Assembly (NCBI RefSeq): GCF_012223425.1
Contig: NZ_CP038799.1
Location: forward strand, 5,316,249-5,380,248
Origin: Mycolicibacterium frederiksbergense
GTDB taxonomy: Bacteria; Actinomycetota; Actinomycetes; Mycobacteriales; Mycobacteriaceae
Length of the DNA stretch: 64,000 nt
Direction: 5' to 3'
The notes under the pieces were generated by a model. That model had not been told where the DNA came from and did not search any database. It saw only the letters and a program-made list of their open reading frames with translations. Positions within the stretch are counted from its first letter, which is position 1. The number at the start of each line of letters is the position of its first letter. This document shows positions 1 through 8,941 of the stretch, piece by piece. Position numbers and translations under genes: made by a program.

Positions 1-294
1 CCGGGGTTCGCCACCCCGATCGGCCGGTTCACCGCGCTGGGCAAGGAGAGCGTGGTGGTGATGGACTCCCGCACCATCGGCATCCCGCTCGATGATCCGG
101 AGGGCTACAAGCTGACCGTGTACGACGCGGTGCGGGTGACCTGGGGTGGCGTGTACGTGCACGGTGCACCGTGGTCGGTCGGTTCTCAGGGATACGCGAA
201 CGTCAGCCATGGCTGCATCAACCTGAGCCCCGACAACGCCGACTGGTACTTCAACAACGTCAGCATCGGTGACCCGATCATCGTGCAGGCCTAG
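1..294 (+). CDS. L,D-transpeptidase, C-terminal part (5' end outside window)
   Basis: The frame is open from the first base, so only the end of the gene is present. It encodes the C-terminal part of a YkuD-type L,D-transpeptidase, which makes 3-3 cross-links in mycobacterial peptidoglycan outside the membrane. The catalytic motif SHGCINLSPDNADWYF is intact, with the His-Gly-Cys nucleophile loop, preceded by the conserved YVHGAPWSVGSQGYANV stretch. The upstream residues (TPIGRFT, VVMDSRTIGIP) also fit the mycobacterial Ldt family. Which paralogue it is cannot be decided without the N-terminal part. Its stop overlaps the stop of the convergent hydroxylase gene. Confidence 0.93.
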   Translation, partial: PGFATPIGRFTALGKESVVVMDSRTIGIPLDDPEGYKLTVYDAVRVTWGGVYVHGAPWSVGSQGYANVSHGCINLSPDNADWYFNNVSIGDPIIVQA

Positions 295-938
295 CCTCGG
301 GCGTGCAGGTTGCGCGCCGTCGGTGAGGTTTCGGCGGATCCCGGATCCGGATAGGTGCCCAGCACCCGGTCGGCGGTGCCGCTGCTGGTGACAGTGAACC
401 AGTAGTGCTCGTTCTTGAAGTGGTGCTGGCGGTGGTTGCGCCAGATCGACCGGTAGACAGTCGATTTCGGCCGGTAATCGGTGTGGATCAGGTAGTGGCA
501 CCATTCGTAGCCGATGCCTAGCAGAGCGAGGAAGGTCAGGAACGTCAGGCCGCGCCCGAGGCTGGGGAACGCGATCAGGGCAACCGCCACGGCCAGCGGC
601 AGCACCCACAGCAGCGACTGCCAGGGGATGAACACCAGCGGGAGATCGCGCGGTTCGACGTGGTGGTCGCGGTGCTTGCGTGACAGCAGCGGATCCACCG
701 TCACACCGGCGATCCGGCGTGGCCGCCAGTGCAGGATGACCACGTGGATCATCCATTCGGCGAACGGGAACACGGCGAGCATCGCCAGTGGTACCAGGGC
801 ATCGGTGAGCTGCCAGTCGCCCGCGGACACCCGGGCCGCCGCGGCGGCGATCAGCGTCCCGGTGAGCATCCAGGGGGTGGGGTGGCGCAGGAACTCCCGT
901 CCCGCACCGGCCAGCGTGACGCCGCGACGCGTGCTCAT
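291..938 (-). CDS. sterol desaturase / fatty acid hydroxylase family membrane protein
   Basis: A 215-residue membrane protein with the histidine clusters of the di-iron fatty acid hydroxylase / sterol desaturase superfamily: HVVILH, HRDHH, a WCHYLIH segment and HRQHH. These would bind the two irons at the cytoplasmic face, between four predicted hydrophobic segments. The substrate is not indicated; lipids, sterols and carotenoids are all known for the family. The start overlaps the stop of the GntR gene by 4 bases, so the two are probably co-translated. The C-terminal tail is hydrophilic. Confidence 0.85.
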   Translation of the reverse strand: MSTRRGVTLAGAGREFLRHPTPWMLTGTLIAAAAARVSAGDWQLTDALVPLAMLAVFPFAEWMIHVVILHWRPRRIAGVTVDPLLSRKHRDHHVEPRDLPLVFIPWQSLLWVLPLAVAVALIAFPSLGRGLTFLTFLALLGIGYEWCHYLIHTDYRPKSTVYRSIWRNHRQHHFKNEHYWFTVTSSGTADRVLGTYPDPGSAETSPTARNLHARG

Positions 939-1657
939 GAGAGGTCCTCCAGTTCGGTGAGCGCGCCCAGCAGGGCGGTGGTGGCGGGCTCCAACAAGGC
1001 GCGGGCGGCGGCCGCGGCCGCCGCCGCGTCGCCGGCGCGCACGGCCGCGGCGATCGCTCGATAGGCCGCGGGGTTGCCGACCTCGGCGGCCATCATGACG
1101 GCCAGCGCGGGCAGGGCGGGCTCGTAGGTCGCGCGCAGCGTGTTGTACATCAACCGGAAGGCGATCGAATCCGCGCCGTCGACCAGGTGATCCCAGAACA
1201 TCAGCGCATGACGTTGCCGCTGCACCGGGTCGTCGTCCGCGCTCAGGGCGTCGACCGCGGCGTCGAGCAGGGCGGCCCGTTCCGGACCGCGCCGTGCGGC
1301 GGCGAGTTCGGCCACCTTGGGGCCGTTGTGCAGCCGGGTTTCCAGGATGGAACGCACGACGGCGACGTCGAGTTCGCCGGCCCGGAACAGCAGCCGGGGG
1401 AGCAGGTCGAGGCCCGCGTGCCTGCGGAAATCACGCACCGTGGTGGTGTCGCCCTGGCGGATCTCCACCAGACCGGTCGACGTGAGTCGCTTGAGTGCCT
1501 CGCGCACCGCGGGCCGGGACACCCCGAGGACCTCGGCGAGGCGACGTTCGCTGGGCAGCGCGTCGCCGGGCTTCATCTCGCCGCTGAGGACCTCGGCGAC
1601 GATCTGTTCGAAGACGTCGTCGGGAACCGAGCGCCGGTTGACCGGTTGCAGTGCCAT
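935..1657 (-). CDS. GntR family regulator, FadR/FCD subfamily
   Basis: The first ~70 residues form a GntR winged helix (GDALPSERRLAEVLGVSRPAVREALKRLTSTGLVEIRQGDTTTV). The rest is a helical FCD-type ligand domain of the kind that binds carboxylates or acyl compounds. The ATG at 1657 (MALQPVNRRSVPD) is preferred over a TTG 12 codons upstream because it starts just before the conserved region. The gene is followed by the overlapping hydroxylase gene, which it may regulate. The C-terminal part contains an alanine-rich run. Confidence 0.88.
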   Translation of the reverse strand: MALQPVNRRSVPDDVFEQIVAEVLSGEMKPGDALPSERRLAEVLGVSRPAVREALKRLTSTGLVEIRQGDTTTVRDFRRHAGLDLLPRLLFRAGELDVAVVRSILETRLHNGPKVAELAAARRGPERAALLDAAVDALSADDDPVQRQRHALMFWDHLVDGADSIAFRLMYNTLRATYEPALPALAVMMAAEVGNPAAYRAIAAAVRAGDAAAAAAAARALLEPATTALLGALTELEDLS

Positions 1658-1689
1658 GGATCGAGCATGACACCGCCAGCGGTAAGAGG

Positions 1690-2538
1690 TCAAGTGGTCA
1701 TACCAGTGTTGGCGGAACTGGCGGCACCCCGTAGCGCTTCGGCGGTCGCGTCGTCAGCGGGCAGGAACGCCTCGATGCTGAGTTCGGCGGCGGTCAGATC
1801 CAAGGCGGTGCCGAAGGTCGTGACGGTACTGAGGAAAGTGAGGATCTGCCCGCCCGGCCCTTCCAGTTCCAGGGGCACGACGACCCCGCCCAGATCGGTG
1901 CTCGCATCGAGCCCGCCCGGATACGCCTCGATCTCGGCGAGCAGTTCGGCCGACCGCGCCGAACCGCTGATCGCGGACTCGCGCCGCAACCGCCCGATGA
2001 CGTGGTGTCGCCATTGCGCCAGATTCCGGATCCGCGGTGCGAGTCCGTCGGGGTGCAGCGAGATCCGCAGCGCGTTGGGCTGCGCCAGCAGGTGGGTGGC
2101 CACCCCGTCCAGCAAAATCGCTGCACCGGCGTTGACCTGCAGCACATTCCACCCGCGGTCGATGGCCAGGCACGGAAAGGGGTTGTACGCGTTGAGAACT
2201 CGCTCCACACCTGTCCGTACCGCGGACATCCCGGGGTCGTCGAGGGTGCGTTCGGAGTACGCCGGGGCCAGCCCCGCGGCGATCAGCAGCTGATTCTGCT
2301 CACGGGCCGGCACCTCGAGCGCCGTGGCCAGTCGCAGCACCATGGCGCGGCTGGGTGTCGAGCGGCCGGTCTCGATGAAGCTCACGTGCCGGGCCGACAC
2401 ATCGGCCTCCAGCGCGAGGTCGAGCTGGCTGAGCCGTCTGCGTTGTCGCCACGACCGCATCAACGCACCGAACGGGGGAGTCTGCAGGTGAACACCGGTC
2501 ACCCCGCCAGTCTCGACCACAACCGGTCGCGGCACCAT
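1690..2538 (-). CDS. XRE-family HTH regulator of the MmyB type
   Basis: The N-terminal helix-turn-helix (LSQLDLALEADVSARHVSFIETGRSTPSR) is of the XRE type. It is followed by the MmyB-like ligand domain typical of actinobacterial regulators (NPFPCLAIDRGWNVLQVN). The start is uncertain: the ATG at 2538 is used, but a GTG at 2502 (VTGVHLQTPPFGALM) also fits the family N-terminus. The gene lies directly upstream of the GntR gene on the same strand and diverges from the small membrane protein at 2588. Confidence 0.85.
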   Translation of the reverse strand: MVPRPVVVETGGVTGVHLQTPPFGALMRSWRQRRRLSQLDLALEADVSARHVSFIETGRSTPSRAMVLRLATALEVPAREQNQLLIAAGLAPAYSERTLDDPGMSAVRTGVERVLNAYNPFPCLAIDRGWNVLQVNAGAAILLDGVATHLLAQPNALRISLHPDGLAPRIRNLAQWRHHVIGRLRRESAISGSARSAELLAEIEAYPGGLDASTDLGGVVVPLELEGPGGQILTFLSTVTTFGTALDLTAAELSIEAFLPADDATAEALRGAASSANTGMTT

Positions 2539-2587
2539 TACCTCACCGGTAATTGCGGTGCTGACCTCCGCGGACGACGGTGGGGAC

Positions 2588-2941
2588 ATGAACGAGACCC
2601 GCAATCCCGACGTCCCCCGGTGGCTTGGCCTGGTGCTTCGCTGCGACCGCGCCGGATCATCCTGGTACATCGGTACCGGTTTCTTCTTCGCACCCGCGCT
2701 CGCGGTGCTCTCACCGTGGCCGGCGCTGACCAGCGTGCTGTGGGTGCTGATCGCGCTGGCCGGCCTGTGGCTGGGACTGCTCGGCATCGCGATGGCAACC
2801 GGTCTGGCCATGGTGCTGCGGCGCAACGGGGAAATCGACGAGGACTACTGGAGGTCCATCCTGGACTATCGGGACGCGCCCGGAGTCAGTGCGCGACAGG
2901 CTGCCTGGTCGCACCGGCGTAGTCGACCTGCCAGTGCTTGA
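2588..2941 (+). CDS. small membrane protein, function unknown
   Basis: Encodes 117 residues starting MNETRNPDVPRWLGL. Two hydrophobic segments (about residues 27-45 and 47-80) suggest an inner-membrane protein with a short charged C-terminal tail (RRNGEIDEDYWRS). A purine-rich GGGGA lies just upstream of the ATG. The 3' end overlaps the convergent P450 gene by 56 bases. No family was recognised. Confidence 0.6.
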   Translation: MNETRNPDVPRWLGLVLRCDRAGSSWYIGTGFFFAPALAVLSPWPALTSVLWVLIALAGLWLGLLGIAMATGLAMVLRRNGEIDEDYWRSILDYRDAPGVSARQAAWSHRRSRPASA

Positions 2942-4142
2942 TGCCGTTGAGCCAGCCCGATCGCAACCGTTCGGGCTTCTCCAGCGGGGTGAGATCGGGC
3001 ATGGCATCGGCGATCGCGTTGAACATCAGGTCGATGGTCATCCGGGCCAGGTTCGCGCCGATGCAGTAGTGCGCGCCGGTGCCCCCGAAGCCCACGTGCG
3101 GGTTGGGATCGCGCAGGATGTTGAACGTGAACGGATCCTCGAAGACCTCTTCGTCGAAGTTGGCCGAGCGGTAGAACATCACCACCCGTTGCCCCTTCTT
3201 GATGGGAACCCCGCCCAGTTCGGTGTCCTGCAGGGCGGTGCGCTGGAATGACGTCACCGGGGTCGCCCACCGGACGATCTCGTCGGCGGCGGTGCCCGGG
3301 CGTTCCCGCTTGAACAGCTCCCACTGATCGGGGAAGTCGGTGAACGCCATCATCCCCTGGGTGATCGAATTGCGGGTGGTCTCATTGCCGGCCACCGCGA
3401 GCAGGATGACGAAGAACCCGAACTCGTCGTCGGATAGCTTGTGTCCCTCCACATCTGCCTGCACCAGTTTGGTGACCAGATCGTCGGTGGGGTTGGCCGA
3501 CTTCTCGGCCGCCATCTGCATGCCGTAGGTGATGAGTTCCACCGACGCGCTGATCGCGTCATTGTTCTCGAACTCGGGATCCTGGTCACCGACCATCTGA
3601 TTGGACCAGTGGAAGAGTTTCATCCGGTCTTCCTGCGGCACACCCATCAGGCCGGCGATGGCCTGCAGGGGGAGCTCGCAGGACACCTGCTCGACGAAGT
3701 CGCCGCGGCCCTCCGCGAGCGCGGCCGCGGCGATCTCACGGGCCCGGTCGGCCAGATCGGCGCGCAGCTGCTCGACGGCCCGCGGCGTGAACGCCCGCGA
3801 CACGATCTTGCGCAGGTGGGTGTGGTGCGGCGCATCCATGTTCAGCAGCACGAACTTGCCGGAGTCGATCTGGGCCTGGACGGTGCCGTCCTTGTAGCGG
3901 GGCAGGGCCGTCTTCTCCAGGCTGGAGAACACGTCGCTGCGCCGCGACACCTCCTTGACGTCCTTGTGCTTGGTCACCACCCAGAAGCCGCCGTCGTTGA
4001 ATCCGCCGGCGCCATCGGGTTGCTCGTTCCACCAGATGGGGGCCACCTTGCGCATCTGTGCCAGCTCGTCGACCGGTAGTCGTTCGGCATAGATGTCCGG
4101 ATCGGTGAAGTCGAATCCGGCGGGCAGGTCGGGTGTCGGCAT
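2886..4142 (-). CDS. cytochrome P450, CYP125 family (steroid C26/C27-hydroxylase type)
   Basis: A full-length P450 of 418 residues. It carries the I-helix AGNETTRN, the ExxR region (DEIVRWATP) and the heme loop FGGTGAHYCIG. Long stretches match the CYP125 pattern (PAGFDFTDPDIYAERLPV, SCELPLQAIAGLMGVPQEDR, RLRSGWLNGIKHWQVDY). CYP125 enzymes oxidise the terminal methyl of the cholesterol side chain. The ATG at 4142 is chosen because GGAGG lies 8 bases upstream and it matches the family N-terminus. Fast growers have several CYP125 paralogues, and this copy is not inside a recognisable main sterol cluster. I found no full KstR box upstream. Confidence 0.93.
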   Translation of the reverse strand: MPTPDLPAGFDFTDPDIYAERLPVDELAQMRKVAPIWWNEQPDGAGGFNDGGFWVVTKHKDVKEVSRRSDVFSSLEKTALPRYKDGTVQAQIDSGKFVLLNMDAPHHTHLRKIVSRAFTPRAVEQLRADLADRAREIAAAALAEGRGDFVEQVSCELPLQAIAGLMGVPQEDRMKLFHWSNQMVGDQDPEFENNDAISASVELITYGMQMAAEKSANPTDDLVTKLVQADVEGHKLSDDEFGFFVILLAVAGNETTRNSITQGMMAFTDFPDQWELFKRERPGTAADEIVRWATPVTSFQRTALQDTELGGVPIKKGQRVVMFYRSANFDEEVFEDPFTFNILRDPNPHVGFGGTGAHYCIGANLARMTIDLMFNAIADAMPDLTPLEKPERLRSGWLNGIKHWQVDYAGATRQPVAH

Positions 4143-4348
4143 CGCGCAAGCCTCCGAGGTAGGAACTGGTGTCGCTATCGCATTGCTACACCAGAGATGC
4201 ACCCTGCGTCCTGAAGTCGGACAAGGTGACCGAGGCTGACAGCACGGAGGCGGAACTCCTAGGAAAGTCACAGCAGTCGCAGCTGTAACGAAACCGACGC
4301 CGAGACGGAAGATCATAGGGCAGGGTCCACGAGAGAGGAGCGTCGCCG

Positions 4349-4825
4349 ATGATCGATGTCGGAGCGAAGGTACTCAGCGCGGCGATCGGCGGCGGATTCG
4401 CCGCGTTGATGTTCGCATCCCCGGCCGCCGCCGCGCCCGCCCCCATCCCGCCTCCCGCTCCTGTCACGGACGGCGCCGTCGTGCAGGCGGCTCCCGTGCA
4501 GGCCGGCCCGGAGGGCGTGCCGCACCTACCGAGCCCGGAGGCGCTGCCGCCGGGTTCGACGATGGATCCCAGCGTGATGGCCGGCGGTGAGTCGCCGAAC
4601 GTGAGTTACCTGCGGGATCTGTGGCATGCGGTGCAGAACCAGGAGCTCAGCGGGAGGGAAGCCCTGCTGCTCGGCATCTCGCAGCGCAACCTGAACACCC
4701 CGATCCCGGCCCAGGCGTCCGGACCGAACGTGCCGATCACGCCCGCCGGTCCCGCGTCGGTACCCACCCCGCCGCCGGCTCCCGCCGCTCCGGTCCCGGC
4801 CCCGCCCGCTCCCGTCGCCCCCTAA
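4349..4825 (+). CDS. secreted Pro/Ala-rich small protein with a YLRDLW motif
   Basis: Encodes 158 residues. A signal peptide is likely (hydrophobic residues about 8-28, AAAAPA cleavage region). The middle holds a short conserved-looking segment, SYLRDLWHAVQNQELSGREALL, and the C-terminus is a run of Pro/Ala. The same layout and a matching Y-[LI]-[RK]-DLW-x-A motif occur in the protein at 61888-62550, so the two look like paralogues of a mycobacterial exported family. Function unknown. The start is preceded by GAGAGAGGAG. Confidence 0.75.
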   Translation: MIDVGAKVLSAAIGGGFAALMFASPAAAAPAPIPPPAPVTDGAVVQAAPVQAGPEGVPHLPSPEALPPGSTMDPSVMAGGESPNVSYLRDLWHAVQNQELSGREALLLGISQRNLNTPIPAQASGPNVPITPAGPASVPTPPPAPAAPVPAPPAPVAP

Positions 4826-7071
4826 ACGCCGACGGGGTCGATACGCGCAGGCACGTGTTTGTGCCACGGCGTGCCGGCGTAGGCATCGCGCCAATCAGAG
4901 GCGGTCAGGGCATTGGGCGCGACCCCCGGTGCCGTGACGGTGCCATCGGTCGCGGCGAAGTCCAGCCCGTAACCGTTGGGCAACGAGGCATGCCCGGGCA
5001 GCATGGCGTCGCTGATCTCGATGCAGGCCTCCGCGGCCCCGGATGCGGTCGTGATGCGGGCCCGCCCGCCGTCGACCAGGCCCAGTGCGCGGGCATCCTC
5101 GACGCTGACCCGCAGGGCGCCGTCGGTGTCGCGTTTACGCCAGACCGGGTCTCGGATGATGTCGTTGGCCGTGAACGCGCGGCGCTCACCGGCCGACAGC
5201 ACGATCGGATACTCGCTGGTGGTCAGCAGTAGCCGGTCGGTGGCCAGCGCGGTGAGTTCGGTGACCAGTTCCGGGATCTCGAGCGCGATGCGGCGGTCCG
5301 GATGGGTGATCAGAGCCCAGTCGTCGGCGTACTCGTGTTCGGTGAACGTCACCCCGGACCGGGCCTCCAGGATCGCGGTGAACAGGGCGTTGCCATCGGG
5401 GTGGCCGGCGCGTTGCATCGCCTCCGGATAGGTCAGCGCCACCTTCTGGGCCAGCCCCCACAGGCCCGCCGCGCCGGCCAGTCCGTCGGGCAGGCTGGGG
5501 CCCAACGTTTCGTACAGCACGTAGGGCAGGACCTTGCCCAGCATCGGATTCGCGCCGACCGCGGCAAAGAAGGCCTGGGTGTACGCGTCCAGTCCGTCTG
5601 CGGCGGCCCGGCGTAGCGGCTGCAGTTCGGCATCGTCGACGACGCCGAGTTCGCGTACCAGCCGCGCCCAGATCTCCGGCTCGGGCAGAGTGCCCGGCAG
5701 TGGCTCCAGCAGGGGATGGCGCAAATGGAAGGTGTTGTGCGGGAATTCGAGATTGAAGAAGGTCGCCTCGGCCTTCTCGAACTGGCTGGCCGCGGGCAGC
5801 ACGTAATGCGCCAGCCGGGCGGTCTCGGTCATCGCGACGTCGACCACCACCAGCAGTTCCAGCGCGCGCAGCGCCTCGCCGACGGCCGTGGAGTCGGCGA
5901 TCGAATGGGCCGGGTTGCTGCTCTCCACGATCATGGCGCGGAACCGGTCGGGATGATCGCCGAGAATCTCCTGAGGCACCACATTGGAGGGCACCAGTCC
6001 GGCGATGATCGGCGCGCCGGTGACCGGTGTGCGGCCCACCCCGCCGGCGCCGAACAGTGACGCGAAACTCGAATGCAGATGCTGGGCACCGCGTTTGGCG
6101 AAGTTTCCGGTGAGGATCCACAGCAACTTGTTCAGGTAGGAACACAGCGTGCTGTTGGGCGCCTGCTGGATGCCGAGGTCCTCGAACACCGAAACACTTG
6201 CGGCGGCGGCGATCCGGCGCGCCGCGTCACGCAACAGCTCGGCGTCCACGCCGCACCGCTGCGCGTAATCGTCGACATCAACCCCGGCCAGCGCCCGTCG
6301 CACCGGTTCGACGCCGGTGACATGTTCGGCCAGAAACGCCTCGTCGCACAGGTTTTCCTGCACCAGTACTGCCGCCAGCGCACTCAGGCACCAGGCGTCG
6401 GTCCCGGGCCGCACCCGCAGATGGAAGTCGGCCAGCTTGGCGGTGTCGGTGATCACCGGGTCGATGACGATCATGGAGCGCGCCGGGTCCTTGGCGATTT
6501 CGTTGAGCACGGTGCGCGCCCGCGGAAAGCTCTGCGACATCCACGGGTTCTTCCCGACGAACACCGCGACCTCGGCATGCTCGAACTCGCCTCGGGTGTG
6601 CCCGCCGTAGAGCTGGCTGTCCACCCAGAACTCGCCGGTCTTCTCCTGCGCCAGTGCATTCGAGCGGTACCGGGCGCCCAGCGCTTTGAGGAAGGCGCCA
6701 CTGTAGGCGCCGCCGAGGTGGTTGCCCTGGCCGCCGCCCCCGTAGTAGAAGATCTTGTCCCCGCCGTATTCGTCGCGGATGCGGGCGAAGCCTTCGGCGA
6801 TCTCGGTGATCGCGGTGTCCCAGCCGATCTCCTCATAGTCGCCCGCGGGGGTGCGACGCATCGGCGAGGTCAGCCGGGCCCGGTTGTTCTGATAGTGGTC
6901 CAGCCGCAACGCCTTGTTGCAGGTGTAGCCCTGTGAGGCCGGATGCTGCTTGTCACCGCGGATCTTGGCCAGCGTGCGGCCCTCGAGCTGGACCACGATG
7001 CCGCAGTTGCATTCGCAGAGGATGCACGCCGTGGGTTGCCAGTCCGAGGCGGTCGACGAGGTGTCACGCAT
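4822..7071 (-). CDS. molybdopterin oxidoreductase (formate dehydrogenase / BisC superfamily)
   Basis: A 749-residue catalytic subunit. It has an N-terminal 4Fe-4S motif (C16-x2-C19-x3-C23 and C51), the large molybdopterin-guanine-dinucleotide binding core (FVGKNPWMSQS, ESSNPAHS, VVVDVAMTETARLAHYVLPAASQFEK) and a C-terminal dinucleotide-binding domain (SLPNGYGLDF). No twin-arginine signal is present, so it is probably cytoplasmic. Neighbouring redox subunits are missing, so it may work alone or with unlinked electron carriers. The start overlaps the upstream TetR gene by 8 bases. This TetR plus oxidoreductase arrangement resembles Rv0196-Rv0197 of M. tuberculosis. The substrate is unknown. Confidence 0.92.
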   Translation of the reverse strand: MRDTSSTASDWQPTACILCECNCGIVVQLEGRTLAKIRGDKQHPASQGYTCNKALRLDHYQNNRARLTSPMRRTPAGDYEEIGWDTAITEIAEGFARIRDEYGGDKIFYYGGGGQGNHLGGAYSGAFLKALGARYRSNALAQEKTGEFWVDSQLYGGHTRGEFEHAEVAVFVGKNPWMSQSFPRARTVLNEIAKDPARSMIVIDPVITDTAKLADFHLRVRPGTDAWCLSALAAVLVQENLCDEAFLAEHVTGVEPVRRALAGVDVDDYAQRCGVDAELLRDAARRIAAAASVSVFEDLGIQQAPNSTLCSYLNKLLWILTGNFAKRGAQHLHSSFASLFGAGGVGRTPVTGAPIIAGLVPSNVVPQEILGDHPDRFRAMIVESSNPAHSIADSTAVGEALRALELLVVVDVAMTETARLAHYVLPAASQFEKAEATFFNLEFPHNTFHLRHPLLEPLPGTLPEPEIWARLVRELGVVDDAELQPLRRAAADGLDAYTQAFFAAVGANPMLGKVLPYVLYETLGPSLPDGLAGAAGLWGLAQKVALTYPEAMQRAGHPDGNALFTAILEARSGVTFTEHEYADDWALITHPDRRIALEIPELVTELTALATDRLLLTTSEYPIVLSAGERRAFTANDIIRDPVWRKRDTDGALRVSVEDARALGLVDGGRARITTASGAAEACIEISDAMLPGHASLPNGYGLDFAATDGTVTAPGVAPNALTASDWRDAYAGTPWHKHVPARIDPVGV

Positions 7072-7636
7072 TTCCGGATTTCCCTTCGCCGGTGGCGGCG
7101 GTCACGAGGGCGCGTAACTGCCGGTGGACCATGTCGAGTGCGCCGGTGTCACCGGTCGTGCGGGCGACCAGGACGGCGCCCTCGATCGCGGTGGTCGTCA
7201 GCATCGCGAGTTCGGCAGCACGGTCCGCGGTGGCGCCGTCGCTGCGCAGCAGTTGCTCGATCAGCCCGGTCCAGCGGACGAATGCCGCTGCCGCCCGTTC
7301 GACGACCGGCGGATTGTCGGCCTCTACGGCGACCGCGGCCACCGGGCAGCCGGCCCGGAAACCGGTCTCGGTGAGCTGGCTGCGGAACCCGTCGACCACG
7401 GTGTCGAGCGCGTCGAGTGCGCTGGTCGCGGCGGTTATTCGGCGCGCGATGTGATCATTGGCGAAATCGACTGCCTCGCAGAGCAGTTGGGTACGCCCGC
7501 CGGGGAAGTGGTGGTAGGCCGAACCGCGCGGTGCGCCGCTGTGCTCGAGGACGTCGGAGATCGCCGTGGCATGCGCGCCACGTTCGCGGATGAGCAGCGC
7601 AGCGGAGGCGACCATGCGGTCACGGGGCGAGGCCAT
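7064..7636 (-). CDS. TetR family regulator (LmrA/YxaF-like)
   Basis: A 190-residue TetR protein with an N-terminal HTH (ATAISDVLEHSGAPRGSAYHHFPGGRTQLL) and a C-terminal domain carrying the GCPVAAVAVEAD segment typical of the LmrA/YxaF branch. It overlaps the molybdopterin oxidoreductase gene by 8 bases and probably controls it together with itself. An inverted repeat just upstream (7658-7679) is a good candidate operator. Confidence 0.9.
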   Translation of the reverse strand: MASPRDRMVASAALLIRERGAHATAISDVLEHSGAPRGSAYHHFPGGRTQLLCEAVDFANDHIARRITAATSALDALDTVVDGFRSQLTETGFRAGCPVAAVAVEADNPPVVERAAAAFVRWTGLIEQLLRSDGATADRAAELAMLTTTAIEGAVLVARTTGDTGALDMVHRQLRALVTAATGEGKSGNA

Positions 7637-7657
7637 ACGACATCCCTTCGCAGTAGA

Positions 7658-7679
7658 TTATGTAGAGCATCATACATAA
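7658..7679. promoter_or_regulatory. inverted repeat, candidate operator of the TetR gene
   Basis: TTATGTA and TACATAA form a perfect 7-base inverted repeat separated by 8 bases. It sits 22-43 bases upstream of the TetR start in a locally AT-rich patch. Position and symmetry fit a TetR dimer site. Confidence 0.55.
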
Positions 7680-7702
7680 AGCTGCTGACCGGGCCAGAGG
7701 CG

Positions 7703-7739
7703 AAAAAATGGCTGCCCCCGCGATCGCGGGAGCAGCCAT
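7703..7739 (-). terminator. rho-independent terminator of the nitronate-monooxygenase-like gene
   Basis: On the minus strand, 18 bases after the stop at 7758, ATGGCTGCTCCCGCGA pairs with a complementary arm (one C-A type mismatch) and is followed by six T. Intrinsic terminators with a clear T-run are uncommon in mycobacteria. The outer stem is shared with the terminator at 31065-31097. Confidence 0.8.
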
Positions 7740-7757
7740 CTCGGGTGGCTTGGCGGG

Positions 7758-8891
7758 CTAGACCGAGGCCGCCTCGTTGAGCTCATTGAGGGTGTTGGTC
7801 GCCTCCAGGTATTCCTGCACCCAGCGCTCGATGACCGCCGAGGTCTTCTCGACCTTGGCGAACTGACCGACCACCTGGCCGACCGGGTTGAATGCCACGT
7901 CCACCGACTCGTTGGGGAACTTGTGCGTCGCGGCCACGGCCATGCCCGAGACCATGTACTGCAACGGCATCCCGAGGGGCTTCGGGTTCTCCGGGTTCTC
8001 CCAGGCCTCGGTCCAGTCGTTGCGCAGCATCCGGGCCGGCTTCCCGGTGAAGGACCGGCTGCGCACGGTGTCCTTGCTGGTGGCTTTCACATAGGCGGCG
8101 TGCTGCTGCTCGGTGTGCTCGGATTCCTCGACCATCACCCACTGCGAGCCGGTCCAGGCCCCCTGCGTGCCCAGGGCCAGGGCCGCCGCGATCTGCTGAC
8201 CGCTGCCGATTCCGCCGGCGGCCAGCACCGGGACCGGCGCGACCTCCTTGACGACCTGCGGCCACAGCACGATCGAGCCGATCTCGCCGCTGTGTCCGCC
8301 GGCCTCGCCGCCCTGGGCGATGATGATGTCGACCCCGGCGTCGGCGTGCTTGCGGGCCTGTGACGGCGAGCCGCACAGCGCCGCGACCTTGCGGCCCTCG
8401 GCGTGGATGTGCTTGATCATCTCGGCGGGCGGGGTGCCCAGCGCATTGGCGATCAACGTCATCTTGGGGTGCTTGAGCGCGATCTCCACCTGCGGGGTGG
8501 CGGTGGCCTCGGTCCAGCCGAGCAGCTGCAGCGCGTCATCGTCGCTGTGGTCGACCGGGACGCCGTGATCGGCCAGGATCTTCTTGGCGAAGTCGATGTG
8601 TTCCTGCGGGACCAAGTCGTTGAGCGTCTTCTTGAGCACCTCGGGATCCATATCGGTGGCGTCCATGCCCTCGTACTTGTTCGGGATCACGATGTCCACG
8701 CCGTAGGAGTGGTCGCCGATGTTCTCGTCGATCCAGTTGAGTTCGATCTCAAGCTGCTCCGGGCTGAAGCCGACCGCCCCCAGCACGCCGAACCCGCCGG
8801 CCTTGCTGACCGCGACCACCACGTCGCGGCAGTGGGTGAAGGCGAAGATGGGGAATTCGATACCCAATTGGTCGCAGAGGGGAGTGTGCAC
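7758..8891 (-). CDS. nitronate monooxygenase family flavoprotein, probably sterol-regulated
   Basis: A 377-residue TIM-barrel protein of the 2-nitropropane dioxygenase / nitronate monooxygenase superfamily. FMN-binding features are visible: IIAQGGEAGGHSGEIGS, VLAAGGIGSGQQIAAALALG and TQGAWTGSQW. It closely resembles the M. tuberculosis Rv1894c type. The GTG at 8891 is chosen because AGGAG lies 6 bases upstream and the family begins with MHTPLCD. A KstR-type operator lies 37 bases upstream, which suggests a role in sterol or lipid catabolism. True nitronate oxidation has not been shown for this branch. Confidence 0.9.
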   Translation of the reverse strand: MHTPLCDQLGIEFPIFAFTHCRDVVVAVSKAGGFGVLGAVGFSPEQLEIELNWIDENIGDHSYGVDIVIPNKYEGMDATDMDPEVLKKTLNDLVPQEHIDFAKKILADHGVPVDHSDDDALQLLGWTEATATPQVEIALKHPKMTLIANALGTPPAEMIKHIHAEGRKVAALCGSPSQARKHADAGVDIIIAQGGEAGGHSGEIGSIVLWPQVVKEVAPVPVLAAGGIGSGQQIAAALALGTQGAWTGSQWVMVEESEHTEQQHAAYVKATSKDTVRSRSFTGKPARMLRNDWTEAWENPENPKPLGMPLQYMVSGMAVAATHKFPNESVDVAFNPVGQVVGQFAKVEKTSAVIERWVQEYLEATNTLNELNEAASV

Positions 8892-8927
8892 GCAGGCTCC
8901 TATGTTGGGCGATCGCGAATCGCAGAC

Positions 8928-8941
8928 TGAAACGTGTTCTA
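8928..8941. promoter_or_regulatory. KstR-type operator (TGAAACGTGTTCTA)
   Basis: The 14 bases fit the KstR consensus TnnAACnnGTTnnA at every fixed position. The site lies between the divergent nitronate-monooxygenase-like gene (37 bases to its GTG) and the gene at 9086 (145 bases). KstR is the TetR-type repressor of upper sterol catabolism and is released by steroid CoA thioesters. Confidence 0.8.

Noticed and set aside
4143..4348. Possible KstR site upstream of the CYP125-like gene (GGAACTGGTG near 4160)
   Set aside because: The second half-site reads GTG instead of GTT and the outer bases do not fit the consensus.
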